64,000 nucleotides of DNA, taken from positions 264,001-328,000 of the forward strand of contig CAHIKZ030002028.1 in the NCBI GenBank assembly GCA_903632075.3. Reading direction: 5' to 3'. How positions within the stretch are numbered: position 1 is the first letter of the stretch; every line of letters starts with the position of its first letter. The notes below the pieces were generated by a model. The model saw only the letters and a list, made by a program, of their open reading frames with translations, was not told where the DNA came from and did no database searches. Source of the stretch: Acanthosepion pharaonis. Its lineage: Eukaryota; Mollusca; Cephalopoda; Sepiida; Sepiidae. Shown here piece by piece: positions 1-11,849 of the stretch. A program made the position numbers and the translations under genes.

Positions 1-360
1 TCCAGATTACAGATTTTTATAGACGTACCCTCCGGAAATTACTCAGTCCACTCCCCAGGTGGTATCAGTAATATGCACTTTTCATTCGTGCAAGGTTTTT
101 TTTTCATAGTGTGTGTGTATGTGTGTGTGCACATTTTATGTCAATATTAATGCAATGCAATACAGAACAAAACAGATGAAAGGGAATGTCTTCAAAATGT
201 TTCTCTATTAATCTCAAAGTTGTCACATTTGAGTTCATCATTAGAGTGGTTAAAGATTAAAGTAGTTTTCCAGATTTTCATACTGAATTTTAAGAAATTA
301 ATGAGAAGCAAAAAAAAAAAAAAATTAATTAATTTTAATGTCTTTATGAGCCAGTCATTT
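1..360. other. Unassigned AT-rich sequence
   Basis: No gene is visible. It contains a short TG-rich tract near 110-130 and an A run near 309-323. Confidence 0.5.
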
Positions 361-1500
361 GAATAATTATTATTGTTATTGTTGTTGAGTGAGAAAGCAG
401 CCTACAAATAATATGATGTCCGGGTACAAATATACAAAGCCTAATATACTCATGATGAGACCCAAATTGATAAAGGTATACCAGGTGCATACATTGCAAG
501 CGGATTTGATTATTATTATTTTTATTTTATTTCCTTTGATTTCTGGTGTGTCCCGCACAGACACCTAAGGTCAGAAATGGCATCATGACATTTTCTACTG
601 ACCAATTAAACACACACACACACACACACATACATACATAGATAAAGCCCTTCGTAAGGTGTGGGCTGTACTCCTGAGAACTATTTTTTCGTATTTCTTT
701 AAGGCATGGGCTTCCAGAAATCCTGTCAATGAGTCTACTGGAATCTTTTCCAACCAATCCGAGGGCTCCAACTACAACAGGGATTGTTGATGTTCTCATG
801 TGCCACATTTTTGATATTTCGATTTCAAGGTCCTTGTATTTTGATAGCTTTTTGAAGATCTTCAAAGATACATTGAAGTCTGCAGAGACTGCCATATCAA
901 TAAGGAGGCAATTTTTTTTTTTTTGCGGTCTCTAATAACAATGTCTGGCCGGTTAGCATTGATTGTACTGCCTGTGTGTATTGTGTAGTCCCATAAAATT
1001 ATTACAGGTTCTATCTCCGTAACCGGTTTTTGTTCTTTCAGTTTCCTTCCCATAGAAGTTGCAGATTTTCCAGTGCAGATATTGGTCCACTCTGTCATGC
1101 CGAGTTTTATATTCAGTGGGTACCAATAGCGTGCAACCTGATACAAGATGATCAATTGCTTCTGGATATTTATTACAGAATCTGCATTTTGGGCTAACAC
1201 AATATTTTATGTGTGCTTGATAATTTCTAGTTAACAAGCACTGATCCTGTGCAGCAAGGATAAAACCTTCGGTTTCAGCTTTTAACCCTGTACTACATAG
1301 CCACTGATGGGTACAGGGTTTGTCTACATCAGCTTGTTCGGTGCGGGCAGAGAATTGACCGTGAAGCGGTTTATCTTGCCATCGTTTTTGTATCTGGTCG
1401 GTTGCATTTGCTTTTGCTTTCCTTTTTTTAAGTATTTTGCAGCTTCAGTCGATGTATTGTGCTTTACTTGTATTTCTGCACACATTTGAAATTACATTTT
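361..1500 (-). mobile_element. 3' part of a non-LTR retrotransposon with restriction-like endonuclease
   Basis: Read on the minus strand from about 1500 down to 555, two overlapping frames give the C-terminus of a non-LTR retrotransposon polyprotein. Visible parts are a region ending in AAQDQCLLTRNYQ, then a zinc-finger-like CRFCNKYPEAIDHLVSGC (C-x2-C-x8-H-x4-C), then NRPDIVIRD followed by a hydrophobic ASLLI stretch, then KLSKYKDLEIEISKMW and IPVVVGALGLV. The CCHC finger plus a PD...D pattern matches the C-terminal restriction-like endonuclease of R2/NeSL-type elements; that is family knowledge, not a search result. The frame changes near 950 and 900 at an A-rich run, so this copy is dead. 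The reverse transcriptase lies outside or is lost. The 3' end is marked by an ATT-rich tail at 361-386, which is an AAT tail on the minus strand. A CA microsatellite (610-632) lies in the 3' part. Confidence 0.75.
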
Positions 1501-1537
1501 GAACTTGTTGGCTTCCTTTATTACGGAATAAAGACGC

Positions 1538-1573
<36 letters not shown>
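1501..1573 (+). repeat. 3' terminus of a retroposon: AATAAA plus (ATT)n tail
   Basis: AATAAA at 1527-1532 is followed directly by an (ATT)n run at 1541-1572. This has the form of the 3' end of a plus-strand SINE or LINE. The source family cannot be named from what is left. Confidence 0.5.
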
Positions 1574-1574
<1 letters not shown>

Positions 1575-2485
1575 TAGCAGCATTACCCGGCGTTGCCTGG
1601 GTTTATTCAAAAAAGATCACGAACCTCATCCAATCTGTAAAGTTAAAATAAAGAAGAATTTTCTTTAGTGCCTCTTATCTATATGGCTTAAAATTATAAT
1701 GACATGAAGTGAGAAAACATTTATAACAGGAGAAAATTGGTTTTACAGAAGCACAGAAGATACAAAAACATTTGTCAGCAAATGAAGAGTACATTAATCG
1801 CAATCGATCTTCGAAAATTGTTGAGGAGAAATGCTTTGTTGACAGCTTTTGCTCAAACTACATCGAATGAACAACATACATTGGAAGGAGAGGAAATTCA
1901 ACAGCGACTTCAGTTACTCGATATAATCTCAATATGTACTGAAATTTTCGTTGAAATTGGGGAATAAAATACAAAATACACTTGAAAAGCAACTGAAGCC
2001 TCAAGGGGTTTATAGGGTCATCCTCGGGGCCCCCTCATGCATTTTTAAAAATCTGACAACCGATTTCTATCTCATTGTAAGAGCGTAACAAACATGCAAA
2101 ATTTCATCAAAATCGAAGGAATTTGAATTTTTGGGGGTCCCTTTGGGGTACCCTGGGGGTCCCAGTGTCGAGAGAAACGAAGATCAATATAACGTATGAT
2201 AAGCGTAACAGTAAGGTGCATACACTTATCAAGTTTCATTAAAATCGGCCTTAGGGTTTAGACTTCAAGTCTGAAAGTTTAAAAACAACCAAACTAATGG
2301 AAATTCCCATTTAAACATTATATTTATCGATTATCGGTTATTAATTTTTGAAAAATGACTAATTTTCTTCCCCAGACACACTCATTATCGAGCACAATCT
2401 ATGTTCCAAATTTGGTGGAAATATGCCTTATGGTTCTCGAGTAGTTCGCGAACACACACACATAGATAGATAGATTATTATCTTT
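1574..2485 (+). repeat. Dispersed repeat beginning at a CTAGCAGCATTACCCGGCG motif
   Basis: The segment starts with CTAGCAGCATTACCCGGCG and ends in GTTCGCGAACACACACACA followed by a GATA-like run. I remember similar start and end signatures in dispersed repeats of several invertebrates. Translation of the plus strand gives only short open stretches interrupted by stops, with G-rich patches near 2010-2165. No domain is recognisable, so the class is left open. Confidence 0.45.
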
Positions 2486-2760
2486 TCTTCTGCATGTATT
2501 TTTTTTGTTTTATTTGAGACCTTGCATTATAGCTGTTCTCTCCTCACTGAGAGAGCCGAATATTTGCAAAGCCAAGCAACTCAGACTTCTGAAGCAATGG
2601 GATCTTGACTTGGTCGCTATCACTCACCTTCTCTGGTTTGTGGAGGTACCACTTCTGTTCGATTTCAAGTTCATATTTCCTATATCGGCACCAATTCAAA
2701 TGAGAGAACACTTTACTAATATTATTGTTATCATTATTATTATAAAATAGAATAAAGTCG
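2486..2760 (+). repeat. Possible retroposon 3' piece with (ATT)n-type tail
   Basis: Moderate-GC sequence ends at 2716-2745 in an ATT-rich tail followed by AATAAA. This resembles the tail at 1541-1572. An open frame of about 80 codons covers it but matches nothing I recognise. Confidence 0.3.
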
Positions 2761-3217
2761 TTTCAGCTTGAAAAAAAACTTGAGAATTTAGAGTTATTCC
2801 CCTTACTCTATGTCTGTTAATGTGGTCATTGTGCAAAATTGTTAAAAATCATAATATAGGTTGTTTAAGCGTCCTTATTTTGAAAGGATAAACTGCATAA
2901 CTTATAATCTACATTTCGTTCTTAGAATTGTATAATTAATATGCTAATCAATAAATTTCCCCCCCGATGAACACTGCTCATGTTTACTGGTCCAGCCGTT
3001 TTAGTTGCATGCATATGCCGATGAAGATTATCTCCCTTTCATTAAATTATTTGTTCCTCAATCAGTATCAGCCGGCTCCTGTTCTGGCAACGTTCAACTG
3101 CTGGGTCAGTACAATATTGTTCTAAAAAAAAGTAATATGTATGAGATTCTAAAGCATATATGAAATATTCCTATTATTTATTTGTTTTTTAACAGTACTG
3201 CTTAGTTATTAAGGTTT
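2761..3217. other. Unassigned AT-rich sequence
   Basis: Nothing recognisable. Confidence 0.5.
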
Positions 3218-4997
3218 AGGTACCTCCACTTTTTCGCTAAAAAAAACATCATACCATGATGAAAAAGGCCTCAAACTTGATGAAAACAACGTTTTATCGT
3301 CAAAATGTTTATGTTACTATTAAGAGGAAAGATCAAAGTATTTTTTACTTATTTATAAAAAAAATTTGAATCCTTTCTATCTAGAAAAGTCGAAAGTTTG
3401 TTTAAAAATCTTTTTTTTTTTTTTTTTTGTCAGCGGCTGGGCCAAATATTACTATGGAAATTTTGAAAGTCCTTTTGGCGGTAAAAAAAAAACATTGATT
3501 TGGAAATTCTTGCAAAAATCAAGTAATTGTCGAATTTTAATGCAACTTTCACAACAAATAAATTAAATTAATTTTGAAATTTGTTTTACAAAATCTTGGT
3601 AAAAATATTTATTTTTTAAAATCTGTTACCTCCCCCCACTTACTTAATTTTATGTCTCAACGCATGTCACTTTTTCCAATATTATTTATTCTTCACGGAG
3701 AAAAACGGATTGTTGTAATTGGTAATCCATAGCATATATTGTTGGAGTGTTTATTAAAGTAGAGTTTAATCTTTTTTTGCGTAATATTAAAAAAGCTGGA
3801 AGATAATCATTTTATTTAGTTCTACAAAATAAATAACAAAATTTTACATTTATTTTACCTAATGCTCTTATTGTAGAACAGTAATTATCAGGTAAGTTGC
3901 CAAAAGCAAGAAATATCAATTAAATGTAGGTACCGCCAAAGAAAAGCGATACCTACGGTTTGTTTAAAAAAAATGAATTTTAAAAAAATGAAAAATCTTT
4001 CTTGAAGCTTTTATTTTAGTTTTAAATTTCAAGCTAATAGACCAAATTTAATATTTCCAATAAGCAAAAAACTTGCTTTATTTCAAAACGAATTTAGATT
4101 TATTTACTTAATATTAAAATAAATGAGTTTGTTTTTTAATCGCTAAAATTGGCTGATTTTTAGCCATATTTACAATTCTCTCAGCACAACGTAATTCTCT
4201 TTAATAAAAAAAATCTTTCAGAAATGAAATATACTTTTCTGAAATTTTATCTGAGGAAGATTTAAAGTTTAATAAATATGGTTTGAAACAAATATTACTT
4301 TTAGTTTAAAATATCGCAGAAAGGCATTTTTAGCACGGAGGTGGTTGTTTTTATAGTTCTATTGACAACCTGATTTTCTACGGGAACGATATCCGTAAAA
4401 TTACTTGAATATTAACGTAAGAGCTTTTCTTATATAATTTTTAACTACCCAGTAATCTTGAAATTTTAGGTAAATATTCTAAGTAATATTTTCAGTAACT
4501 GGGGGTCTCGTTTTAATTTCTGCGTAATTCTGCAAAAACTTAAGCCGTACAGAAATGAATTTCTCGAAATTTCATAAAATTAAATAAGTGTCGAGGAGGT
4601 GGGGGCTAACAAATGCCAAAAATATTTTTACCAAAACTTTCTAAAAAGAAACCATTACTAAAATAATTTCATTCATCTGTGAATAAGTCCTGAAAGTTTG
4701 CTTAAAATCGGTCAATTATTTGAATTTTTGCAAGAATTTCCAAATCAATGTTTTCCCTGCAAAAAGACGCTAAAATTTACAATATGGTTATCCGCTAACA
4801 CAAGAAAGAAAATAACCAAAATTTTGAAATTTCTAAAATGGATTAAAAAAAATATAATTTAATAGTCAAAATCATTTGGTGTTTCCTATTAATAATAACA
4901 AAGATTTTGACGATAAAATTTTGTTTTTAATAATTTTTTACCTTATTTTTCATGATGTGCGCTAATTTTTTAGCGAATCTTTGGAGGTACCTAATTA
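3218..4997. mobile_element. Foldback element with ~440-bp terminal inverted repeats
   Basis: The left end TTTAGGTACCTCCACTTT and the right end TTTGGAGGTACCTAAT are inverted copies of each other. The symmetry continues inward: the TTTTATCGTCAAAAT motif at about 3293-3307 returns inverted at about 4908-4922. The block around 3493-3555 returns inverted at 4693-4755, and the CCCCCCACTT block near 3632-3645 returns inverted near 4570-4605. Arms therefore span roughly 3220-3660 and 4560-4996, with a ~900-bp centre that has no open frame. Another end-like GTAGGTACCGCCAAAG sits inside at 3926-3941. No transposase is present, so it is a non-autonomous foldback or MITE-like element of unknown superfamily. 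Flanking TA or TTA could be the target duplication. Confidence 0.75.
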
Positions 4998-5685
4998 AAT
5001 AGAATTTTTTTAAAAAGCTTTCTCTTAAATACATATTTGCTTTTTTATATCTTAACTGTAAGTTTTCATTTTACATAGATTCTAAGTTTAATTTTTTTTA
5101 CTGATAGCAACAACGAATTTAATAGCTACTACCCAAATGGGTATCTTTCTGAAATGAAAGGAAATTCTTTTTTTAATTGCCAAACATAAGGAAATTATCC
5201 GATTCAAAGAAAATGTTCAGTATTTGTTCATTTATGAATGGATTATATACGGAATAGGTCATTTTATTAGAAAACATTGTGAAAATATTTTGAGGGATCT
5301 GTTTCACCCTCCCCCTGCTTTTCGATATCTCGTGTGTACTTTTTAATTTGGAGAGGTATTCCTGAATTTTTTCCACAGTTATATAAAGTAAAATCCCTGA
5401 GTTGTTATGTCAGTAAAAGAAAAATGCAATATCATACGGAACCTTACCAAAAATGATTCAATAAAACTCAAAAATAATTTTTCTGAGAGCTAAGGCTTGC
5501 ATAATTTGATAAAACATTATTTTCATTAAGATTGAACAGGAAAAATACATCTAAAATATTTATTTTTTACAAAAATTGCTTGTACTTTTTCTGTATGGCT
5601 TTGAAATTTATCTCGTTGCTATTCCTTTATTTTTATTAAATAAAAAAATATTTCAAGAATCAAAAAGTGACTCCATAGCTAGTGT
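4998..5685. other. Unassigned AT-rich sequence
   Basis: No supported gene. Open frames here are short and low in complexity. Confidence 0.5.
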
Positions 5686-5689
5686 GCAT

Positions 5690-6720
5690 GTGCATTATGT
5701 CACACTTTGTCAAATGTCTTTGAAATATCTAATGCGATCGTCCTTGAGATCTGTTTGTTGTCACTGCTTCTGTGATTAATGACAGGATATCAGCAGTAGA
5801 TATTATAGAAAGAGAGCATTTTCGTGTTGGAAGCGTTAAAATTAACAAGTGATTTCTTGCTCCGGTTAACAACAGATAGAAGATCATTTTCGAAATCAGC
5901 TGCTAATTTGATTTTATCAAACTTATCAAGCTTACTATTAAGACAGGAGTAAATAGTTTTGCCATTAGTCTAGATATCGAATCGAGAATTGATGACATCG
6001 GGAAGATCGTTGATGAGAATAAAGAACAAAGTAGGTCTAAGGATTGAGCCATGGGAACACCTGCATTAATGCAAAAAGATCTAGAAGAGAGGCCATTCAA
6101 GACAACTTTCATTAGGCGATTTAATAAGAAACAATGAATCAGATGAAAAAATGGGTTGGAAATGTCATAACCCTTTCATCTGTGAAGAAGACCAGCATGC
6201 AAAACCTAGTTAAACAAAAGCCGAGTTTCGCTGTTCTTATCTATAACTTGGCAGACATTTTCATCAGTAACCGTGAACACATTGGCGGTTGACCTAGAGA
6301 AGTAAAAGCCGTCATTTTTTGTCTGAAAGAAGAACATGTGAGGTAAGATGCTTAACCAACTCGGAGTTGATTAGAGCATCTAGTAATTTTCCTAAAAGAG
6401 CTAAAAGACTAATGGGTCGATAGTTGGAAGGATCAGATGATTCGCCAGATTTCTTAAAAAATGGGAATTACAGAAGGGGATTCCCAACAATCTGAAAAAC
6501 AAGAAACGGCAACGTATCTGTTGTAGAATTTGGAGATAACAGGGATCAATTCAGGAGCACATATAGTAAAGACAATTGCAGGGATAGCATCGAGTTTACA
6601 TGCTTTGCGGGGTTCAAGTTTAGAGATTATAACGCGCACCATTGATGAAGTTATATGCATACCAGACTCAGTTCTAAGTAGAAAATCAAGTGAAGTTACA
6701 CTTGGTGATTGAGAGTAGAA
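5690..6720 (-). mobile_element. Decayed LINE reverse transcriptase fragment
   Basis: On the minus strand from 6720 down, the motifs IISKLEPRKACKLDAIPAIV, CAPELIPVISKFYNR and CFSDCWESPSVIPIF give the fingers region of a jockey/CR1-type LINE reverse transcriptase. Next come FSRSTANVFTVTDENV near 6300 and MKVVLNGLSSRSFCINAGVP at 6112-6053, then LVNFNASNTKMLSF near 5830. The expected catalytic block with ALDISKAFD is missing from its normal place just before HAGLLH. A matching TIALDISKTFDKV piece is found instead at about 5708-5745, downstream in element order. The YADD block is also scrambled, so the copy is dead. Confidence 0.75.
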
Positions 6721-6839
6721 TTAGGAGAACATTTAGTAAAAATGTATTACTGGTATTTTTATTATAGAAATGTATTTTTATACTTTCATAGGGTTTTTTG
6801 TGGGGGGTAAGAGTTTAGTAAAAGTTAGCTGGGACCCTA

Positions 6840-7330
6840 TCAGGTGCTACCACCCCGGATCAGGGTGAACCTTGGAAGAATATCAGTTAAGAAGTGGTTC
6901 CACACTCCTCAAAATCTCCAATCTTCCGATCAGAGGTCTTGCTACCGGATGTAGTTTATCGTCATACCCAGGATGAGTAATTGGTAAATAACTATCCAAT
7001 ATTATTACAATGTTCAGAATATATTGATAAGAGGAATATATTGTGATTTTCAGCTTTTTTTCTTTTCTTTTTTTTAATAATTTCGTCCCAAGCAAGGCAA
7101 TAAAGCCACAAAGATGCAAAGGGTTACTGAGTGTTAGAGAATATGAAAAAAAATACTATTAAGTAGAGAGGACACTAAAAGAACAAGAATTAAGAAGACA
7201 GAAGATAACAGTTGACATTGCATTTAAATTTTTGAAGACGTCGTTTATCGTCATACCTAAGACTTTCAAGTAAAGAGGTGGGTTGGTCACAATTATTACC
7301 GAAACGCCCGGGGAAGACTGAGAGATAAGA
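6840..7330 (-). mobile_element. LINE 3' ends (two adjacent pieces)
   Basis: The segment 7058-7250 aligns by eye with 20425-20600, which directly follows a LINE C-terminal coding piece there. Shared words include TTGACATTG and AAGAAGACAG. On the minus strand both end in an A-rich tail (7058-7078 here). The adjacent piece 6883-6990 shares GTTTATCGTCATACC with 7243-7257. These look like two 5'-truncated 3' ends of one LINE family. The elements' 5' parts are gone. Confidence 0.55.
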
Positions 7331-7604
7331 CTTAATATGAATTCCAGTGCACCTAGTAATTATATTTATAACTAAGCATCTTATCTTCTAAAAGCAATTA
7401 AAAGTTTTTGAAATTAAATAATATCTTTTTTTTTTTTGAGTTTTGTATGTTACAATTCAGTGCTGATTTTAAGGTCAACGGGTTTCAGTTAAAAAAAAAA
7501 AGAAAAGATGATTTACTTTCCTCAAAGCCTTGTGCTTTTAACTAATTAATCGCTATAAGCGAACATAATTAAAATTTAATGAGTTTTCAGGAAATTAATT
7601 ATGT

Positions 7605-8017
7605 GGGTGGTAATAAATATAAAAAAAAAAAATACCATGACTTAAAAAAAATTAAAAATATTTATAATAATTTCCATCATTTGTGAATAGTTTCTGAAAG
7701 TTTCATGAAAATCTGACAATTATTTTTATTTTTGCAAGATTTTCAAAATTAATGACTGCCATTAACAAAAAAATACACAAAAATCCGCTATGTTATTTAG
7801 TAGGACACCTGCTGATGCTGAGAAACAAGATTTTTCAATCAAAAGTTAGAATGCTCTAATAAAAACAGAAAAATTTTGAAAAATAATTAAAAATAACTTT
7901 GTTCTTTCCTCTTAATGAAAAAATAAACATTTTGACGATAAAATTTTGTTTTCATCAAGTTTAAGGCCTTTATTATTCTACTATGCTCATTTTCCGGCGA
8001 TCTATTGCCCGTACCTA
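7605..8017. mobile_element. Partial second copy of the foldback element
   Basis: The stretch repeats the right arm of the 3218-4997 element in the same orientation. TTTGTGAATAGTTTCTGAAAG matches the block near 4676. The TTTGACGATAAAATTTTGTTTT block near 7932 matches 4907-4928, and the end reads CCGTACCTA. The left arm is absent, so this is a truncated or half copy. Confidence 0.6.
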
Positions 8018-8840
8018 TAAATAAATATTTAAACGTTATGAGATTGTGATTAATAATTTTATATATTTATTAAACACAACTTACATTACAACAAATACAA
8101 TCTTCGAAACTCTGATCAGAATTTCAGACATAACGAACCAGACGACCCACATTTTCAGTTCTTTATGAAAAGACATTCACATCACAATGGCGACCGCCGT
8201 TACTTTATCTATTGTCGTCTGGTGGGATTTTGCTTATTTACGTAGGAGTTCATATATTTTATACGCAAGAGAAAACAAGGAAAAATTACGCTTCACTTGT
8301 TATCATATAAATGTGAATAACCCCACATAAAGCAACAAAGAATATATTTTTAAAAGGAAAGGATTGACTACAATTCCGATGACTAAAAGCTGAATTCCAA
8401 AGAAATTCTTTATTTAATTATATTCCTGATTGGCTAAGCGAAATTAAAGCGGGAGAGAGAATGTTAAAACGGTATTTTAATACTTTCAAAACTTAAATTA
8501 TCTTATATCGGGGAACATTTTCAATACACTGTCAGGCATTTTAATGAAAAAATTCTATTTTTCAACATTTCACCATTGTCTTAAACTTAAATTTAAAAGT
8601 TTCACGAAAAGGAATAAGTGCCTGGAATAAGATTATTATTTCTATATATCATACGAAATAATAAGTACAGACAGCCGACATTCATTCTTGTTATAAGAAA
8701 AAGATTAGGAACAATTAATTCAAAATGTTTCCCTTCTCGGTTACTTCAGGACATTTACATTTCTTTATAAGAATATATGTATATATATATAAGAAAAATA
8801 ATACAAAAGTTATTTTATTATGGATTACGTTAAGTCTATC
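8018..8840. other. Unassigned sequence
   Basis: No gene is supported. A short inverted pair (CCAGACGA near 8140 and TCGTCTGG near 8214) is the only structure seen. Confidence 0.4.
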
Positions 8841-8842
8841 TA

Positions 8843-8883
<41 letters not shown>
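8841..8883. repeat. (TA)n microsatellite
   Basis: Uninterrupted TA run. Confidence 0.95.
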
Positions 8884-8885
<2 letters not shown>

Positions 8886-9472
8886 GAATCTGTTTCAAAG
8901 CATATATGTATGTATGTATGTTTATCAAACTACCTGCATAATATACATATATGATGGCCGCTGACATCGAGGTGGCGACCATCTTGTATGTATAGACAGA
9001 CAGTCTGATGTATGGCTACAATAGATGTGCATTCACTTGACAATATCTTACAGTCCACGTGATTTGTGTTTTATCGCTGTTTTTTTTTTTTTTTTCTTTC
9101 TTTCTTTCTTTCTTAAATAGTGAACTTAACAACAACCAGTCGAGATCAAGAAATCTTTCTAAAGAAAAATGTGCCTTTCGACAGGAATCTAACCCGTATC
9201 CTCTTTTTCATTAGAGGGACCACTCTTAGAACTGAAGTGTGCCTTTATCATTTTGACCACGGGATACCATAGTTGTCCTTCTCCCAGATTGGTTGTAAAC
9301 CAAAGATAGGAAGCTCAGTGTAACTTACTATTGGCTTCTAGCTGGGATCGGGAAAACATGGATTCATGCCTTTGCTAGGTTATTTGTGCGAAAACAGACG
9401 CAACGACTTCGACTGGAATTTGAATTCGATACACCAATCTCACTTTCCGCGCCCATAAATACTACGCTATGC
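8884..9472. other. Unassigned sequence with T and TTTC runs
   Basis: A poly-T run at about 9081-9098 continues into (TTTC)n to 9114. The GAATTCGATAC near 9421 is a weak B-box-like word but no A-box pairs with it. No gene. Confidence 0.4.
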
Positions 9473-9491
9473 TTATATATATATATATATA

Positions 9492-10127
9492 TATTATAAA
9501 TTAATTGATTGAAAATATGTTTTTTTTTCGCTACACAGTTCTAACCATGTTTCAAAATATTTAAAGTATATTACGATTTTTTAAAATTTTATATTTAAAT
9601 ATTACTAAAGTAAAATTTTTCATTACTCCGATTTAGTAGATAAATAAAGTCTACTAAATCGGAGTAATGAAAAATTTTATAATATATTAAATATACGGAA
9701 AAAAAAAGAAAAAAAAGAAAAAGGCCGTAAGAATTTTAGCCGTTAACAATATAATTTAAAAAAATCTAGACGACAGGCTTTAACGGAAGTTAGATTTCAT
9801 TGAAAAATGCATCCCTTCCCACGACCCAAACGTAGCAATAACTGATACATTAAATTATAGACATATTGAAAACCCAGCCACCCCTGTCTAGAAAAATAGA
9901 TTTATCTGTAACCTTGGAAACATGAATTTTGTTTTAGCTGTGTATTTAAAACCCAGTAATTTTAAAAAGTTACTCCAAAATTCGCTTGAGGATGAAATGG
10001 AACTAATTTCTTTAATTTAATCACAAAATTAAATTCGTGGCTTTTAGCTTCCATTTTTGAAACATGGTTAGAACTGTGTAGCGAAAAAACCATATTTTAA
10101 ATCAATTAATTTATAATATATCTTGCT
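9492..10127. mobile_element. MITE with ~64-bp TIRs inside (TA)n DNA
   Basis: Sequence 9493-9558 (TTATAAATTAATTGATTGAA... to ...CCATGTTTCAAAA) returns inverted at about 10057-10124 with a few mismatches, for example in the T run. The element is ~630 bp and has no coding capacity. (TA)n tracts lie at 9473-9494 and 10144-10200, immediately outside, so the target was a TA-rich site. A perfect internal hairpin is annotated separately. Confidence 0.8.
9611..9679. repeat. Perfect 30-bp inverted repeat with 9-nt spacer
   Basis: Arms 9611-9640 and 9650-9679 are exact reverse complements; the core reads CATTACTCCGATTTAGTAGA on the left. The spacer is 9641-9649. A perfect 30-bp match inside otherwise diverged repeat DNA is unusual. 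Confidence 0.95.
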
Positions 10128-10138
10128 GTTCTTTTTTT

Positions 10139-10143
<5 letters not shown>

Positions 10144-10200
<57 letters not shown>
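10144..10200. repeat. (TA)n microsatellite
   Basis: Long TA run preceded by a T run. Confidence 0.95.
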
Positions 10201-10202
<2 letters not shown>

Positions 10203-10448
10203 ATGACAATTTTGATTTTTTTTTTAAGTTGATATGTTTCACATGTTGTATGCATTTTATTTCACAATAACAAAATCTAAATGAGTCATACGTCTAAGAT
10301 GAATCACATTTGGTCTCGCTAATGTTCTTGAGAAATAAAATTCTTTTTTCAGAATATGCCGGGTCATCGGCGAATTATATCAAAGTAAAAGTTTTTCCAA
10401 GTTGTTTTATGTATTTACCATTTCCTCGGATTCTCATCCAATTTTGCT

Positions 10449-10476
10449 CACACACACACACACTCTCTCTCTCACA

Positions 10477-10510
<34 letters not shown>
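10449..10510. repeat. Compound (CA)n/(CT)n microsatellite
   Basis: Alternating CA and CT runs. Confidence 0.9.
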
Positions 10511-10511
<1 letters not shown>

Positions 10512-10675
10512 GAGAACGTTTATTTAAATCGGCAAGCTTATTTTATAAGTTGAGAAATTCTCACTGTGCCACAGAGTACTTTTATTTGTTACAAAAGAAA
10601 TGATCAGGATGTAGTATCTATATGGTCTATGAAAAGTGTTCTACATAATGTATAAATAAATATATATAAAAAGTA

Positions 10676-10745
10676 AGTGGACACTGAAGTCAACACCGAG
10701 TGGCGACAGTCTGTTTCATGCTTGGACGCAATCTTCAAGTTATGT
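10676..10745 (-). ncRNA. Degenerate type I hammerhead ribozyme relic
   Basis: Minus strand reads TTGAAGA (10738-10732; consensus CTGANGA with C3 changed to T), a TGC...GCA stem II, GAAA (10717-10714) and a short stem III. It ends in cleavage triplet GTC (10707-10705), then GCCACTCGG. The 5' strand of stem I no longer pairs. The flanking GTGGACACTGAAGTCA is shared with 59073-59088, which marks a repeat family. One invariant core base is lost, so it is probably inactive. Confidence 0.55.
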
Positions 10746-10879
10746 GTATTATGTAGTGACTCGACTATTTATATATTCTTGTTAATGTGTATCAAGGTCA
10801 GGTATCTCTGGTTTTATCCTAATTGTTATTGGCTAGGAAGCAAAAATTATATTTTAAATTATTCTAAAGTCTACTGAGC

Positions 10880-11760
10880 AGAAATAATTGCAGGTTGGAG
10901 TTATATTATTTGTAGCTATTATATTATTTGTATAGTATTGTTTGTTAACTTTTAACTCATTATTTATTATTGATTATTTTTGTATTTATTCATTAATTAT
11001 TTGTTGTTGATTATTATTAAATTTAATTAGTTGTGGTTATGCGTGTATTCGTATTTTGTTAATTTGTTTATTATTTGCTTGCTTATTTTATCTTATTTTT
11101 TCCTTTTGGGGATTGGTTATCTTATTTGTTTAATGCAAAGTATTGGTTTTGTCTAAAATATGTTACATTATCTGCGTTGTATATCGTGCATATATTTGCA
11201 TTTTTCTTGGTGATGTTTTACAGGGTATATGTTTTTACTTTTCGATTTATAAGTAGCGTAGTAAAAGCCTATTTTCCTGTCTGCATTTTGAGATAAGTTC
11301 TGATCCTTTATTTAGTAAATTGTGTTGGTCTGGGAAGGGGAGTGTAGTTATTTTCTAATCAAGACAATGTTTGCAGTGTTTGGATTTAATGTTGTAGGGT
11401 GGTGCTGTTTGCCTTATTTCCATGATATTTTCAGTGTATTTTGGTTTTTGTTTTTAAGTTCTGATATATGTCTAGAAAGGGTTCTACTGCTTGTGTATTT
11501 ACTATTGGTAATGGATATTTTGTGCGCATAGTTTCTCTGTTTCAGGGGTCATTCAGTTATTCCTATGTATATCTTTCTTCGCAACCTGCTGTTTTTACAG
11601 TGGCTTGGTATATTATATTGCTTTGCAAGCAAATACCGTTTAAGGGACATTCATGTTTTGCTTTGCAGTTACGGTTGGGTTTGGTTTGTGAGGGTGAATT
11701 TTACTGTGTTTCTGTTGAATATCTTGTGGTCAATGTTTGACGCGGAGAGTGTTTGTAAAT
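10880..11760. other. T/G-skewed block without recognisable genes
   Basis: The plus strand is strikingly poor in C and rich in T and G. It opens several 60-90 codon frames of hydrophobic, Phe/Tyr/Val-rich composition. I see no domain or starting context, so these are composition artefacts or an old unknown repeat. Confidence 0.4.
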
Positions 11761-11782
11761 GAGTTTAATGTTTTTCCTACGT

Positions 11783-11786
<4 letters not shown>

Positions 11787-11817
<31 letters not shown>
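11787..11817. repeat. (TA)n microsatellite
   Basis: TA run. Confidence 0.95.
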
Positions 11818-11820
<3 letters not shown>

Positions 11821-11849
11821 TTGTATCTGCGTGTGTGTAATTAAATATG

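Noticed and set aside
8725..8964. Open frames across (TA)n and (CA)n tracts (also near 14703, 16845, 20128, 26599 and 54533)
   Set aside because: These translate microsatellites into YIYI or HTHT runs and have no coding support.
10880..11760. Series of hydrophobic open frames as a mitochondrial insertion or membrane proteins
   Set aside because: No mitochondrial protein motif is visible. The frames follow from T/G strand bias and overlap each other in different phases.
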